Positions 48,438-61,492 of a stretch of DNA of 64,000 bases are shown here, in pieces. Origin of the DNA: Sciurus carolinensis (Eukaryota; Chordata; Mammalia; Rodentia; Sciuridae). The number at the start of each line of letters is the position of its first letter. The stretch's first letter is position 1. The notes beneath the pieces are model-generated. The model saw only the letters and a program-made list of their open reading frames with translations. It was not told the DNA's origin and did no database searches. The stretch covers positions 48,049,156 to 48,113,155 of the forward strand of contig NC_062224.1 of assembly GCF_902686445.1 (NCBI RefSeq), written 5' to 3'. Position numbers and translations under genes: made by a program.

Positions 48438-48984
48438 ACAATTTATAAACAGATTGCTACACATAACAAAATAAGTAGACTAGAGGCCATCAGATTGAGG
48501 CAGTTCTAGCACTGACTTCCTTCATAAGCAAAATTAAACTTAAGCTCAGCTAATCACAGGCAGCCAACTGAGTATTAGTAATACTGTCTTGAACTTTCCA
48601 CAGGGATAGTCCAAATAAGAAAACTGCTCAACCTTTAGCAAATTAATGTCTTTGTGCTGCTCCTGATTGTCCCTCACAACCTCTGGTGGGAAGACCCCAA
48701 ACTGCTTGTGGTCTAATCAAACTGTTGTATGCTCAAATCAGCTCTGTAAAACTTTTAATGGTAACACAACCAAGACACAATATGACTTCTGGTAAACAGC
48801 TGACAGAGTGTGAATAGCCTTTGGGTGGGAGAAGATGGACAAACATGACTTAGAATAAGAACCAAGCCAGGGCACCAACATTACCTGTTCTTATTAGGAA
48901 AAAAGCCATTTCAACAAAGCAATTCTAAAGTGTGCATTGAAGCACAAAAGATGCCAAATAACCATTTTGAAAAAGAAAAAGAGG

Positions 48985-49400
48985 TATTACGGTTTCTAAC
49001 TTAAACTCTTAAGCTACAATAATCAAAACAGTGCAATAATCTTAAAAACAGACACGTATTAACTGAACAGAATAAGGGCCCAGAATTAAACCCACAAATT
49101 TAACTCAAACTGGATCATGGATTAAAGACTTAAATGTAAGGTCTGAAACTATAAGAGTTCCTCTTAAAAAAAAAAAAAAAACAAGATAATGGTAAAACTC
49201 CTTAATATCAGTAATATCAGTCTTGGCAATAATTCTGTGAATAAGAAAAGCAAAAATAAGTGGAAATATATTAAACAAGTTATGCAGTAAAGCAAACAAT
49301 AAAATGAAAAGGCAACCTACAGAATAAGGAAAATACTTCCAAGCCAATATGTGATATGGTGTTAACATCCAAAATATATAGGGAATGCACAGCACCAATT

Positions 49401-49433
<33 letters not shown>

Positions 49434-50528
49434 GAAAAAAGAAAGAAAAAAAGAAAACCCTTCAATTAAAAAACAGGCAAATGACCTGAACAAACGTTTT
49501 TCTGAAGACATTATAAATGGCTAGTAGGTGCATGAAAAGATGCCTGGCGTCACTCATCACTAGAGAAATGCAAATCAAAGTCACATGATCTATATGGATA
49601 GCTATGATGAAAAAGATAAGACAGATGTTGAGGGCATTAAAAAAAAAAAAAAAAAAAGGAATTCCTGTACACTGTTAGTGAAAATGTAAACTGGTACGGC
49701 CATTAAAGAAAGCAATATGATGGTTCCTCAAAAAATTAAAATGGAACTAATATTCCCACTTCAACCTAAGTTGTGTATATACACACACATACATCTCGAA
49801 AATAAAGTAAATCAGCATCTCTAAGAGATATCTGTAACCCGTGTTCATTGAAGCATTATTCACAACAGTCAAAATATGGAAGCGACCCAAGTATTTATCA
49901 ATGCATAAACAGATAAAGAGGTGGTAGGCTGAGGCAGGAGGATTGCAACTTTGAGGCCAGTTTCAACAACTTAGTGAGATTCTAAGTACCATGACAAGAC
50001 CCTCTCACAAGATAAAAAAAAAATAAAAGGGACTGGGGCTGTAGCTCAGTGGTAAAGCACCCCTGGGTTCATTCCCCAGTACCAAAAAAAAAAAAAAAAA
50101 AAAAAAGATATATGTATATATGTGTTATACATGAACACACACACAGAGATAGATAAAAATATAGACATGTATTATTCAGCCACAAAAAGGATACCATCCT
50201 GCCATTTTCAACATGGTTGAACCTACAGGTCATTATATCACTATATCAAATGAAATAAGACAGAAAAAGGAATACTATATGATCTCACTTATACATGGAA
50301 TCTAACGTTGAACTCATCAAAGCAGAGAATGAAAATGGTGATTGAGGGTTGGGCTGAGGAGTCGTTGGTCAAAGCACACAAACTTTTATTTATAAGATAA
50401 ATCATATTCTGGAAATAATATATTTGCTGTTAATTTGTTAATTAAACAATGTACACATTTATCAAATCATCACACTGAAAATCTTCAATGTACAATTGTT
50501 TTCAATTAAATATTTTCGAAGTTTAAAA
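48985..50528 (+). mobile_element. Old L1 3' part, interrupted by a SINE dimer
   Basis: Recognisable L1 ORF2 order: 'atcatggattaaagacttaa', 'aaaacaggcaaatgacctga', 'ctggtacggccattaaagaa', 'ttcattgaagcattattcac', 'atgaaataagacagaaaaag'. A-runs at 49409-49432 and 49639-49657 sit at natural A-rich L1 sites. Split by the SINE at 49916-50106. Antisense to WAC and dead. Confidence 0.8.
49916..50106 (+). repeat. SINE dimer inserted in L1
   Basis: B1-like half ('taggctgaggcaggaggatt'), then ID half ('gactggggctgtagctcagt', 'gggttcattccccagtacc') and a long A-tail. Both sides continue L1 sequence. Confidence 0.9.
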
Positions 50529-51060
50529 AAATACAGGTATTATAAACCTTAAAGTTTTTGAAACAAAATGGGAAAAATATTTATTCACATAATAAAATTA
50601 AAAACTTCCCAGATAGATCCTCCCAACACCCCCAAAAGAAGTGCTGACTTAGACTTTTCAGGAATGTAATTAGTATGCAAATGACCATTATCTAATGTCT
50701 AAGACAATCTCCACACAAAATTAGAATAAATGGATTAAAGAAGCGAAGTTTACTGAGTTAAAGGATTGCTAGCAGAGAAAAAAATAGCATTCCATAACAC
50801 AACACAGCATGAATCATATCTAAGCTAAAAACTGAGTGATGTGTTCACAAGCACTGTGGAAAAATATCTGAAAGATTCTAAGGCCTTAAAAAAGATGTAT
50901 ATATCTCTTGAAAGTAGCAGTATGTTTCCTTGGTTTGAATCAAAGGGTATTCCCAAAGTTCTCTAGTGTAACCACAAAATGACAAAATGTTATTAAAAGG
51001 CACCCTATTCAAAATATGTCAAAAAAAAAATATGGTTAAAAAAAAAAAAGGGAATTTACA

Positions 51061-51305
51061 ACGGTCAGCCCCGTGATCCATGAGTTCCATACCTGAAGAT
51101 CCAACCAATCATGGATCAAACTGGGGCAGAGGGGTCTACATCTTCACTGAAAACACAATAGAAAAGTCTAATAAGTAATTTAGACATGATATGAAGTACA
51201 TGGGAGGATGTATGTTATATGCAAATACTATGTCATTTTATATAAGGAACTTGAACATGGGCAGATGTGGAGTATATGGGAGGATCCTGGAACCAATTCC
51301 CCAAA
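51061..51305. mobile_element. MER2-like Tigger relic
   Basis: 'gtgatccatgagttccatac', 'ccaaccaatcatggatcaaa', 'gtacatgggaggatgtatgt', 'ataaggaacttgaacatggg', 'ggatcctggaaccaattccc': the MER2-type body with both ends in place and a central deletion. Confidence 0.75.
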
Positions 51306-52379
51306 TAGAGATAACTATACTTCTCCAGACTTTGTTTCCTCACTATCAAGGTTTCTAACTATAGTTTTAAAAGTTTTAAATACATTTAAATATATTTTCA
51401 AAGTTTTAACTTAATGACCATCCCAGACCTCCTGCCACTAATCAATCATACCATGGAATTCAATACTTAGCTCCTCAATTCCATTGTAATTCATTCATAT
51501 AGTAGCACAAAGTGGTTTCCAAACTTTCAAATGTTATCATCAACCTGAGTTCCAGGAGCAAGTTCAATGTGCACAGGTTCTCATTCATTTGGTATTAAAT
51601 GGAACCTTGTAGCATTCCTAAGTACCTCAAGTGATTCTAGGGTAAGCTGTCCATACATTAAACTTTGAAAAACAATGGTACAAGACCATGCAAAAATGTC
51701 AGAATGTTTTCTTGTTATTTGAGTAAACTAAAAGTATGTTCCTAATAACAATGACATAACTTAGTATTACTGGCAGAACATTTTATAATAAGTATTCACT
51801 TTTTATTAAACATAAACATGCACAAACCTTCCACAGACTCTACATAATTTTACTGTATTTAGTCTAAGATATCTAAGTCCTCTGGGTAAGAAATAAAGAT
51901 TAAGGAAAAGTCAAGCATTTGACTAGTCTGTTTCTACACTGAATATAAAATATGGTTACCACATGTCACCTTTGATTATTCCATTTCAATTAATTTGTTA
52001 TTGCTCTCTAATAATTACTCTTCATCAGAGATTTTATATTACTTTCAAAATCCCTAAATGATAGTCTATATCTGAAATATCCAGTAAGAAAGACATAGAC
52101 TCTGAGGCAGGAATATGCTTGAAATGCTTCAGGACAAGATCGGATGGTTAAAGCTCACCAAGTGAATAACCCAGAGACAAGGTCAGAAATGTAATAATAA
52201 GGGGAGTAACAAACAGCACAGAGCCTTGTTGGCTGTTCTAAAGAGTATCTGAGAAGGTTTTGGGTCAAGGAGTAACTTGATCTGAATGCTGCCTACATAT
52301 ACTTAAGGGCCAAGAGGCAAAAAGGCAAAGAAAGGTAGAAAAGTTAAAAGACTAGTTAATAGTTAAGAAAGATTACTAG

Positions 52380-52475
52380 GGACTAGGGATATAGCTCGGC
52401 TGGTAGAGTGTTTGCCTTGCAAGCACAAGGCCCTGGGTTCAATACCCAACATGGAAAAAAAAAAAAAAAAAAAAG
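52380..52475 (+). repeat. ID-type SINE
   Basis: Close to the general rodent ID consensus ('gggactagggatatagctcg', 'ttgccttgcaagcacaaggc', 'ccctgggttcaatacccaac') followed directly by a long A-tail with no 3' extension: a different subtype from most in the window. Confidence 0.95.
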
Positions 52476-53817
52476 GTTCCTAGCTTGAGCCACTGGAAGG
52501 CTGTAGTTTCTATTTAGGAAATGCAGAGAAACTGTGAGAAACGCAGGTTTGAGAGAATAAAACTTTTAGACAATACAATACAATAACCAAAAACAAAGTG
52601 TTAAATGTGGTAACAGATGTGCTAAATAACCTAAGCTGGGATTGGGAAGTTTGACAAAGTAACTTCTACACTGAAGCCAGAAGAGTAGGAAGGAATTAAG
52701 AGTTAAAATGGGCTGAAGGAGAAACAGTTTTCTGGGAGAAGGAAATAGCGTATGTGAAATACCCAAGATGTTTTTAAAGAACTGAGAGATTGGTATAAAA
52801 GCTGGGAAAGTTAAAAAAAAAAAAAAAAAAAAAGTAGCTAACTACTCCTTGAAATTGTACTGTATCTTAAGGGCAAGAGGAAGGCACTAACAGGTTTTAC
52901 ATAAAGAATAAGCCAATGTGATCTTCTTAAAAGGGGATACTGGTTGTAATGTGGAGGGAATGGTATGCCATTTCTTTAACACAGGCCAAAAGAGAATCAT
53001 CTTCTGAGTTAGAAACAGAACACAGATTCATGAGCTATTTCAGATGGAGGATCTAAAAGACACAATGAATACTGGGGACAAAGGAGGAAAATGACATTAA
53101 GTATCAAGAACTAAGCAAAATAAGTAAAATCAAAACACAAACAGAACAATTTCACCAAACCTCACTGCTCCTTCTATTCCAAGCTACAGTGTCCTACAAC
53201 TTTACAAACATTTACTTATTCTAGCTATTTACATGTTGAAAAATTCCCAAAAGTAAATAATGACATTTAGGCATTAATAGTTATACTCACATACTTTAAA
53301 CCTAAAAACTACAATTACTCCTCCTTTAATCTTAAATGGCACTATAAAATTCTATGTTTTTTTCCTACAGTACCATTAATATTTATTAAAAAAACAGCGG
53401 GGGGAAAGTACTTACAATACAAATAATTCCCAAGAATTTTGGGAATATGAAATTAGTACTTTTTTCTTTTTTAAAAAAGTAAAACCACCAGAAACAGAAA
53501 TTAGCATTTGACCAATTAATATCTAGTTACTTCAAGGGTCTAAAACAAATTAGCTCCTGACAATGCAGAAAATGAATAGTTTTTGGTTGACAACTTAGGA
53601 CATAATAAATCACAAGCAGCATTCCCAAGTTTATAAACTAAACCACTTTTTATATAAACAAAACTTGTTAAAATTAAAGTATATATCATATACACAGTAA
53701 AAAAAAAAAAAGTACAGCAAAAACTCTTAAGGACTGTTGCAAAACTCAGCCTGTTTCTCAATTTTAAACTTCGTAAGTTCAGAGTTAAAATATTCTGCTG
53801 TTCTACTTTCTTCATGC

Positions 53818-53880
53818 CAGGGATTGACCCCAGAGGCACTTCATCACTGAGCCACATCCCCAGTCTGTTTTATTTATTTA
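53818..53880 (-). repeat. Inverted ID half of a SINE
   Basis: 'ccagggattgaccccagagg', 'atcactgagccacatcccca'. It is separated by about 95 bases from a B1-like half at 53975-54050, so may be one split dimer. Confidence 0.75.
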
Positions 53881-53974
53881 TGAAAATGTTCCCAATAAAT
53901 GACTGCTAGCAAAGTAGCAGATAGAAAACCTAATGGATTTTTTTTTTTTTTTAATGGTCATGTCCACAGCATTT

Positions 53975-54050
53975 ATTTTTTATTTTGAGACATGGTCTCA
54001 CTAAGTTGCTTAAGGCATCGCCAAGTTGTAGAGGGTGGCTCTGAACTTGT
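53975..54050 (-). repeat. Inverted B1-like half of a SINE
   Basis: 'tattttgagacatggtctca', 'ctaagttgcttaaggca' and 'ctctgaacttgtgat'. Probably belongs with the ID half just before it, or is an independent insertion. Confidence 0.7.
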
Positions 54051-54432
54051 GATTTTAAAGCAGAAACTGAAAGTACAAAACCCTAACTCATATACTGGTT
54101 CATGTATATGGAAAGTCCCTTGGAAATTAAATCCAATCTTTTTTTTTTTTTTTTCTGGGGGGGGGAGTGTTTCAGCAACCAATAGGTTACAGGATTTATT
54201 CACAATTACGATGCTAATAATTAACAAAATAAAATTACAACATCCAGACCTCAAAATTCATCTAGTGCTCTTTCAGTTGATATTTCTCACTTTGTTATCA
54301 AGTTAATAATCTCTAGTAGCATACAATCCTAAAAAAATGCATACATCCAAATCCCAAAAGAAAATTTCTCATAAGCATTAGAATTCAAAGAAACCAATAA
54401 ATAGACAAAGACTTCTGGCTGGGTATTTCATC

Positions 54433-54500
54433 ATTTTTTTTTTTTTTGTACTGCTGGGGAATGAACCCAGGGCCTCATTCACGCTACTCAACCTGACATT
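54433..54500 (-). repeat. ID-type SINE 3' part, minus strand
   Basis: A T-run followed by 'gtactgctggggaatgaacc' and 'cagggcctcattcacgct'. Only part of the body is present. Confidence 0.7.
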
Positions 54501-55137
54501 TTTGTTTTACATTTTATTTCCTAGTTCCATAACATGATGCTTTGACATGTACCTTAAAGACCCAAATGTCAACCAATAAGTCTTCTGAAACACTGCACAA
54601 AAAAAAATCAAAAGCTCTCTATATGCTTGTCCTGGCTTCCTCCACTGAAACAAACATGAATGATACTGAAAGGATTAAAGAGAGGTAACATACCTATATG
54701 CCACGAAGAAGCAGGTCTAACAAACCAAAAATTATCATTCTGAATCAACAAGCCTGTTTTCCAACTCATGTAATCAATTCTGAGCCTACATAAAGGAAAA
54801 ATAAACCAAAAGATACACCATTCTAGCAACCCAAAAATAAGTTAATGCTTTTGTAAACCAGAAGACGGCTTTTTTAAACCACATAATCTTCAAAATAAAC
54901 ACCAAAAGGGAAAAAATTAGGTGACAAATAATGTGATTTTTTAAAAGAAAACATCATCAAAATACTCACCTTCAAAAGTACATAGGAAACATATTCACCA
55001 TAAGCAATCTAAAATGATACCAATTCTCAAAATAGTCTTCTAAGAAACCATTTCAGCACCTAGAGCATTTTCACTCAAATATCCTAAGGGAATTCTTTAA
55101 TCACTGAGGATGGATTTAACTATTAAAACCAAATGCA

Positions 55138-55372
55138 GCCAGATGTCAAGGCACATACCTGTAAATCCCAGTGGCTCAGGAGGCTGAGGGAGGAGGATCA
55201 AGAGTTCATAGCCAGCCTCAGCAAAAGTGAGGCACTAAGCAACTCAATGAGACTCTGTCTCTAATAAAATTCAAAAATAGGGCTGGGGATGTTGCTCAGT
55301 GGTCAAGTGCCCCTGAGTTCAATCTCCAGTACCCTGCCCACAAAAGAAAACAAAACAAAACAAAACACAAAA
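55138..55372 (+). repeat. Full-length SINE dimer (B1-like + ID-like)
   Basis: Complete left half ('cctgtaaatcccagtggctc', 'aggaggctgagggaggagga'), linker 'caatgagactctgtctctaa', complete right half ('gggctggggatgttgctcag', 'gagttcaatctccagtaccc') and an AAAAC-type tail. The best example of the squirrel-type dimer in the window. Confidence 0.95.
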
Positions 55373-57071
55373 GCAATGAAAATACTGTAAATAAGGTATG
55401 CTGGTTTACACTGCTTCAGATAAAAATAAGATGTGATTAAAGAGAAATTGAGACTGTATAACAAGAAATAAATTCAACTTCCAAGACTTTTTAAAACTAA
55501 GCCACTGCCAAATCAGAACAGTATTTATCCTTTCAATGAGTTTTTTCTAAAGTCATAGTTTACTATCAAAATGCACAAGATAAAGAGCTAAGTTTGCTCG
55601 GGTAAGAGCTGTATTCTCTTTTTTCCTGATACAACATGACTTTCGATTAACCTTAGTCACTTTAGAAATAAACCACAACACAACGAATCACTAGTCCAAA
55701 ATAATCAGAACCATGACTGTCAAGGAATAAAATGAAACACTACATGGAGTTTTTATAGATATATAATATTCAAATAAACATTTATATCTGGAAAAGAGAC
55801 CACCACCCACCACCCCAAAAGAAATTCCATTACTCTAATACACTATACCATAAAAGCTCCTTAGCTAGTTGAACTTTTAAGGTTGTACTTTCTATAGTGG
55901 AATTTTAAAGGATTTGAGAAATGATTTTTAGGAAAGGAACAGTAAAAAATTAGTAAAAGCTTGAACTGTAGAATTTAAAATGTTATTTAATTATTCAAAT
56001 TACATTTATAGGATTATGATAAAGTAACTGGTACTAATAGCTTGCAATTAGCATTACATACAAAAATTTTTAAAGGTTTATAAGATTTATGCATTTTTCT
56101 GGTAGTCTGAATAAGCTATTTCTTCTTTCATAAATAATACAAAAGCAACTTGAATCTAAACATGACAGGAAGGATTCTAGAGTAATAAATTGTTGATTTT
56201 ACTCAGGAACTCATGGTGTAGCAGGAACCACATGTACAAATAATTACAAATCACTATGAAAGAGCTGTAACAGAAATAGATTCAAGAAAGGCTGAGATCT
56301 TAGAAAAAGGTTTGACAAGAAAGAGAAGAGGGGTAGAAAGGGACAGTTTGGGTTCTGAAAACAAACACAAAGAGACAAGCATAAGAAAGATGTTCCAAGA
56401 CTGGGTAGTTTTACATGACTGGATTACAGACAGAGAGGGTGACTGGGGAAAAAAAAAAAAAAAAAAAAGACATTTGGATGCTTGGCAACGCTGACTCAGA
56501 TTTTTTTTAAATTCAAAATTTCAAACCAAATTCACAGGCAGAAAATTCAGTATGAAAAGCTAATATTTGTGGCATGAACACAGCAATGCTTTTTTTCATC
56601 TCAGTGTCCTCTATATACACTGATGGGAAGATTTCCCTGATAAGACACCAGGAAGTAGAGAAAAATACATCATTTGGACAATTCTGTCAACAACATAATG
56701 AAGACTTCTAAAATTCAGGTTCTAAAAGTTAATGAAGGGAACAATACATTCAAATTTATAACCTAAAATTTTTATTCAGACAGCAATAGGTAAGCAAATG
56801 AGGTAACAGATCTTCTAAGGAGTATAACGCAATAGTTAAGAAAATGACAATGAGGTTTAGAAGTTCCCCCTAAACTCAGAGAAAAGAAAAATAGGAATTA
56901 AGACAACTTTCCATGAATTAGGACAGGGAATACTCAGGCACAGATTTGGGAAAAATTATCTATGGAACATCAAGTTACCTAATAAGCAAAAGGTACATGG
57001 GCCCAGAAATCAGTGATAGTGTCTTGAATAATGATAGGTATACCCAAATAGGGTTTGAAAAATCAGAGGTA

Positions 57072-57400
57072 GCAACTGGGCATGGTGGTACATGCTCGTA
57101 ATTGGTGACTCAAGAGGCTAAAGCAGGAATCACCAATTCAAGGTCAGCTTCAGCAATTTAGAGAGACCACATCAAAAAAAAAAATTAGGACTGGGGTTGT
57201 AGCTCAGTGGTACGAGCACTCGCCTTGAATGCCTGAGGCACTGGGTTCGATCCTTGACAGCACGTAAATAAAGGTATTGTGTCCATCTATAACTAAAAAC
57301 AAAACAAAATTTAAATAAAAAATTAAAAATTAAAAATAAGAAGGAATAGGAATGTAGCACAAAGGTAAAGTGCCCCCCTGAATTCAATCAATCCCCAGTC
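57072..57400 (+). repeat. SINE dimer split by a younger ID SINE
   Basis: B1-like half at 57072-57175 ('actgggcatggtggtacatg'), an intact ID element at about 57188-57310 ('gactggggttgtagctcagt', 'ctgggttcgatccttgac', 'aaataaaggtattgtgtcc'), then a second, diverged ID half at about 57335-57400 ('aggaatgtagcacaaaggta', 'caatccccagtc'). Confidence 0.8.
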
Positions 57401-57724
57401 AGAGTGAGCAAGCATGGGAGCACCCTCCTCAACACCTGAAAAGCAGCAGCAAGGATGGACACACCTCCACAGGAAATGCTAACTTCTCAATGGCAAGCAA
57501 ATAAGACTCAGAAGTCAGAATGAGATTAACAGTAACAAACAAAAATCATCATGAAAAAATTTTTAAAAACTACCAATAAGAAAATTTCAAAGAATTTAAG
57601 GCTTTTAGTGGACTTGGTAACCACGGAAACTATCAGCAATTACAAAGAAAGAAATCTCAATAATGAGAAGGCTAACAGCAATGGGCTAAACTGAAATGTA
57701 AGCTCAACAACATTTTAAAAAATG

Positions 57725-57850
57725 AGTTTCTTAACTGCACTATCCACATTACAAATGCTCAACAGGCACCTGTGGCTAGTGGCTACCACACTGAACAACT
57801 CAGATGTTAAACATTTTCAACACACAAACGATGTAGGCCTTTCTACAATC
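57725..57850. mobile_element. hAT-Charlie relic (MER58-like end)
   Basis: 'ctgcactatccacattac' and 'acctgtggctagtggctacc' match the end of MER58-type elements. Confidence 0.5.
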
Positions 57851-59676
57851 TCATCCCCAAATATGAACAGATTACTACAAACAGCAAACTTCTGAGGAAT
57901 TCAATAACATAGAAGAGATTTATCAAAGCCAAAAGAGGACCTTCTTGGGAAATATAATCGACACCAAAAAAAAAATCCCTAAAATATAATTTCCAAGGTA
58001 TTCTGGTAGATTAGATTCATAAAATTACAAGAAACTACAAAAATTTAAAGTAGAGAAAACAGAATACTTTCAGTAAATAGATGAAATGAATATAGGTTTA
58101 AATATAGTTAAGTATTCTGGAAGCACATGCCAAAGGAATTCCCACAAGAATACAGTTGCCTCTTTTGCTTAAAAACCACCTAAGTACCTACTATTTACCA
58201 GACAAAAAAATAAGTAGAATAGAACCAAAAACATCTACAACAGGAGTTCCAGAAGGAGAAGAGTCAGAAACAAAGAAGAGAAGGGCAAAGAGTGGCACTG
58301 GACAAGAAAGAAGGTATGACACTAGGGGCGAGCTTCAGACTAATAAGGCCCTAAGCAGAAATAATGAAAAAAGACCTTTTACACTTTACAAAGAGAAAAT
58401 GGGAGGAAACAGATCTAAAGAGAAAGAAAACAATATCCTAAAGATTCTCAAGCTGCAGCATAGTAAACAGGAGACATGCAACATAAAGAATCCCTACTTA
58501 GGAACAACTAGGTTTGATATAAGACTTCTCATTTGCAACAACAAATGATAATCATCAACTCAGAAGTGTCTTTGGGAAAATTTAAAAAATTCAAGGATAA
58601 ATTTTTTTAATCGTATGACAACAATGACACTTCCCTACGTACAATATCTCACTACCATTCACAAAAAAGTTAGAAACCTCTAAACAAACTTAAAAAACAG
58701 TATCAACTGTACTTCAAAATTATCTCACTTGATTACAACTTAACTGAAGAATGCCAAATAATGGTGATCCACAAAACCAATTCATTTAGACATGAGCTAA
58801 AAAAGAGAGGAATCAGAACTGAAACTTTAGGCTTAAAGAAAAAATAACACACCACTCTACATCAAAACCTATGCAGTATTACAAAGCAGCAAAGTTTAGA
58901 GAATTTACAAGTTTAATAAATAGAATGCTGCCTATCACACACTGTGTTCCAACTTCCCTAGTTCTTCTCCATCATAATGAAAATCTATTCACCAACAGGC
59001 ACTCACTCCCATGAAGTTAGATTCAGCAAACTGATTCTGCAAAATTATTCTTCACCAATTATTAAATGCAGAAATATTTTGTGCATCCTTTTTCATCACA
59101 GCCAAAATATCCCAGCATAATTTTTTAAATTAATGGTTTTTGTATGTTTGCTACCAAAACAGACTAGTTGTATGAATAAAAACACGTCAAAACTTTTCAG
59201 AAGATGGTGTTATGTCATGATCTGACAGTCATACAAATTCAGAAGTAATCGAAGATTATAAACAAAGTCTACCCGTTCTAACTTATATCACATACATCCA
59301 AAGGTTCTTTTAAAACATACATACTTCTAAGAAACAATTTGATAAAATTAATCACTAACACCAAAAGTCAGTGTAAGTTTATGAGTTTGAGTGAAGGCTA
59401 GTTTGTAAACCCACACAAAATCCAGTAAAGTCTACCACCAAACTGTCTCAGGACAGCATAAGGACTAGAATGCCTAGGACAATTTTATCTAAAGGAATAG
59501 TGGTGGCTGCAAAGACAACTAATACACAGTTGCTAATACTAATTAAACAAACTACTACTGGGTATCAGCTCTACTGGATGAACATCAAACATCTCTGCCA
59601 TGAGATATTAAGTTAGCTACTTAATATGCATATAATCACAGCATCTGTGAAACTAGGAAGGTGGTTAAGAAAATTT

Positions 59677-59835
59677 TTTGCAGTACTGGGACTGAACCTA
59701 GGAACACTCTTACCACTGTGCTACATTCCCAGACCTTTTCATTTTCTTGCATTGAAATGAACCTTGAACTTTCAATCTCCTGCCTCAGCCTCCAGAGTAA
59801 CTGGGATTACAGGCAAGTACCACTGCATCAGGCAA
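59677..59835 (-). repeat. SINE dimer, minus strand
   Basis: Inverted ID half ('gcagtactgggactgaacct'), inverted B1 half ('caatctcctgcctcagcctc', 'taactgggattacaggcaag'). Confidence 0.85.
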
Positions 59836-60339
59836 AATTCTTTACAACTCAAGAAAACACACAATACATGCTCTGGCCAATAACTACTCTAACATCCAGA
59901 TTTTTAATCTTCAACTGGAGTTTCTCCTATGTGTAATCTCCCTAGACATGCAATTTATAAATATCTAAATTAAACCAGTTTTTATTTTCAAATTGTTTTC
60001 TAAGCTCCATTCCCCATTACTCTGATTCATGGTAATTCAGGCTACAGTAGCAAACTTCTAGGATAATCCTAATAAGCAGTCCTATTTGGGAACCACAACT
60101 TCAAATTTGTGCAGTTTTTGTTTAACTCCTCTATACTGAAAAATCATTTAATTACCAAGTCTGGGTTAGGGTTCTGTGCCCAAATAATGTCCTCAAGGCC
60201 TTCCTCACATGACTCTCACCTGCCAAACTACTTAACATTTTCCAACTCTAAAGGAAGGAGGAAACAGTAGCTTGAGACACAGGGCTGCTAATCTGACACA
60301 AATTTTAATTATTCAGAGGAATAAAAGTAAGCCTACTGT

Positions 60340-60500
60340 TACAGTCCACACTAACCTCTAAGTGTTTTTACATAATTTTATTTTAACTACACAACAATCT
60401 TAATAGAATGGACACAAAAACTTAAAGAGACAACAAGTAGCATGCTTAAGATCACCTACAAGTATCAGAGCCAGACTTAAAACACTGAAAGTTTAGGTGA
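60340..60500 (+). repeat. MIR-like remnant
   Basis: 'caatcttaatagaatggaca', 'acttaaagagacaacaag', 'tagcatgcttaagatcacc' and 'agagccagacttaaaac' follow the MIR 3' half. Confidence 0.55.
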
Positions 60501-60900
60501 TGGAAAGAAAACTTCACTTATTAGTTAGGGATGAAAGCAGGTTAAACGCCCTGAAACGGATTACTATTCAATTCTTTTGGACTAATATTTCCAGCACCAA
60601 GTAGTTACTGAATCCACTACGCAAACATTAAGAGAGCAACTAAAAAAGGTATAACAATATTTATATTAAAAATCCTGGAAAGACCATTTATAGAATCTTA
60701 TTTTATGGCCTAAGAATGTCTCCTATAAAACTAGAGATTCACTTGAAGCAATTTTATTTCCCTCCACTTCTCTGCATTTCCTAATTTTTTCTAATGAACG
60801 TGTAATAACAAAAATGTTTGTAAAAGCAGCACTATATAGCTCAAGGATCCAATAATTCTAATCTTGCTTGGCAGAACTCAATCACATAAAAAAATTCTTT

Positions 60901-60990
60901 AGGACTGAAAATGCAGGTCAGTAGTAGAGTGCTTGCCTAAAATATATAGTCCTGAGTTTGATCCCCAGCACCACCAAAAATAAATAAGAA
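60901..60990 (+). repeat. ID-type SINE
   Basis: 'aggactgaaaatgcaggtca', 'gtgcttgcctaaaatatata', 'gagtttgatccccagcacca' and a short A-rich tail. Confidence 0.85.
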
Positions 60991-61042
60991 ATAGGAACAT
61001 TTGTTAACACCTTGTAACAGACCAATCAAGTGGTTATATCCT

Positions 61043-61345
61043 CCAGAACTGCAATGTCCAGTTCAGCAGCCACTAACCACAAATTGCAATCAGACACAAA
61101 ATGTGGTTAGTCCAAGCTGAAATGTGCTACACACATATAACACACACTGGATCTCAAAGACTGTATAAAACAAGGACTGTCAAGTATCAATTAGATGTTA
61201 AAATAAGAATTTTCAAAAATATATTAGGTTAGACAAAATACACCAAAATTAATTTCACTTCATTTTTACTTTTTAAAATGAAGCTACACATATGGTTTGC
61301 ATCTGTGACTAAAATTTCTACTGGACTGGGCAGTGCTGCTCTAGA
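61043..61345. mobile_element. hAT-Charlie relic (MER58-like), both ends present
   Basis: Left end 'gcaatgtccagttcagcagc' and 'cactaaccacaaattgcaat', body with 'taatttcacttcatttttac', right end 'gactgggcagtgctgctcta'. The ends are roughly inverted to each other. Confidence 0.6.
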
Positions 61346-61492
61346 ACCTTGCTACTTACTCACATGAAGCCAGCAGCCTAGACATCACCTGGGATCTTGT
61401 TAGAAGGCACTCTTGGGCTCTACCCCAGAACTGAACCAGAATATGCACAATTCCCCAGGTATACACATTCAAACTTGAGAAGCACTGTTACA
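61346..61492 (+). mobile_element. MER5A-like fragment
   Basis: 'agacatcacctgggatcttg', 'ttgggctctaccccagaact' and 'cttgagaagcactg' match the MER5A order. It abuts the MER58-like relic. Confidence 0.65.

Noticed and set aside
53992..54306. A 104-codon plus-strand open frame
   Set aside because: It overlaps an inverted SINE and a T/G homopolymer and has no coding character.
58156..58548. A 130-codon open frame on the plus strand, rich in Lys, Arg and Glu
   Set aside because: It lies in intron sequence with A/G-rich composition that keeps stops rare. It has no recognised domain and no splice or promoter context; a faint likeness to L1 ORF1 (GVPEGEE) is too weak to call.
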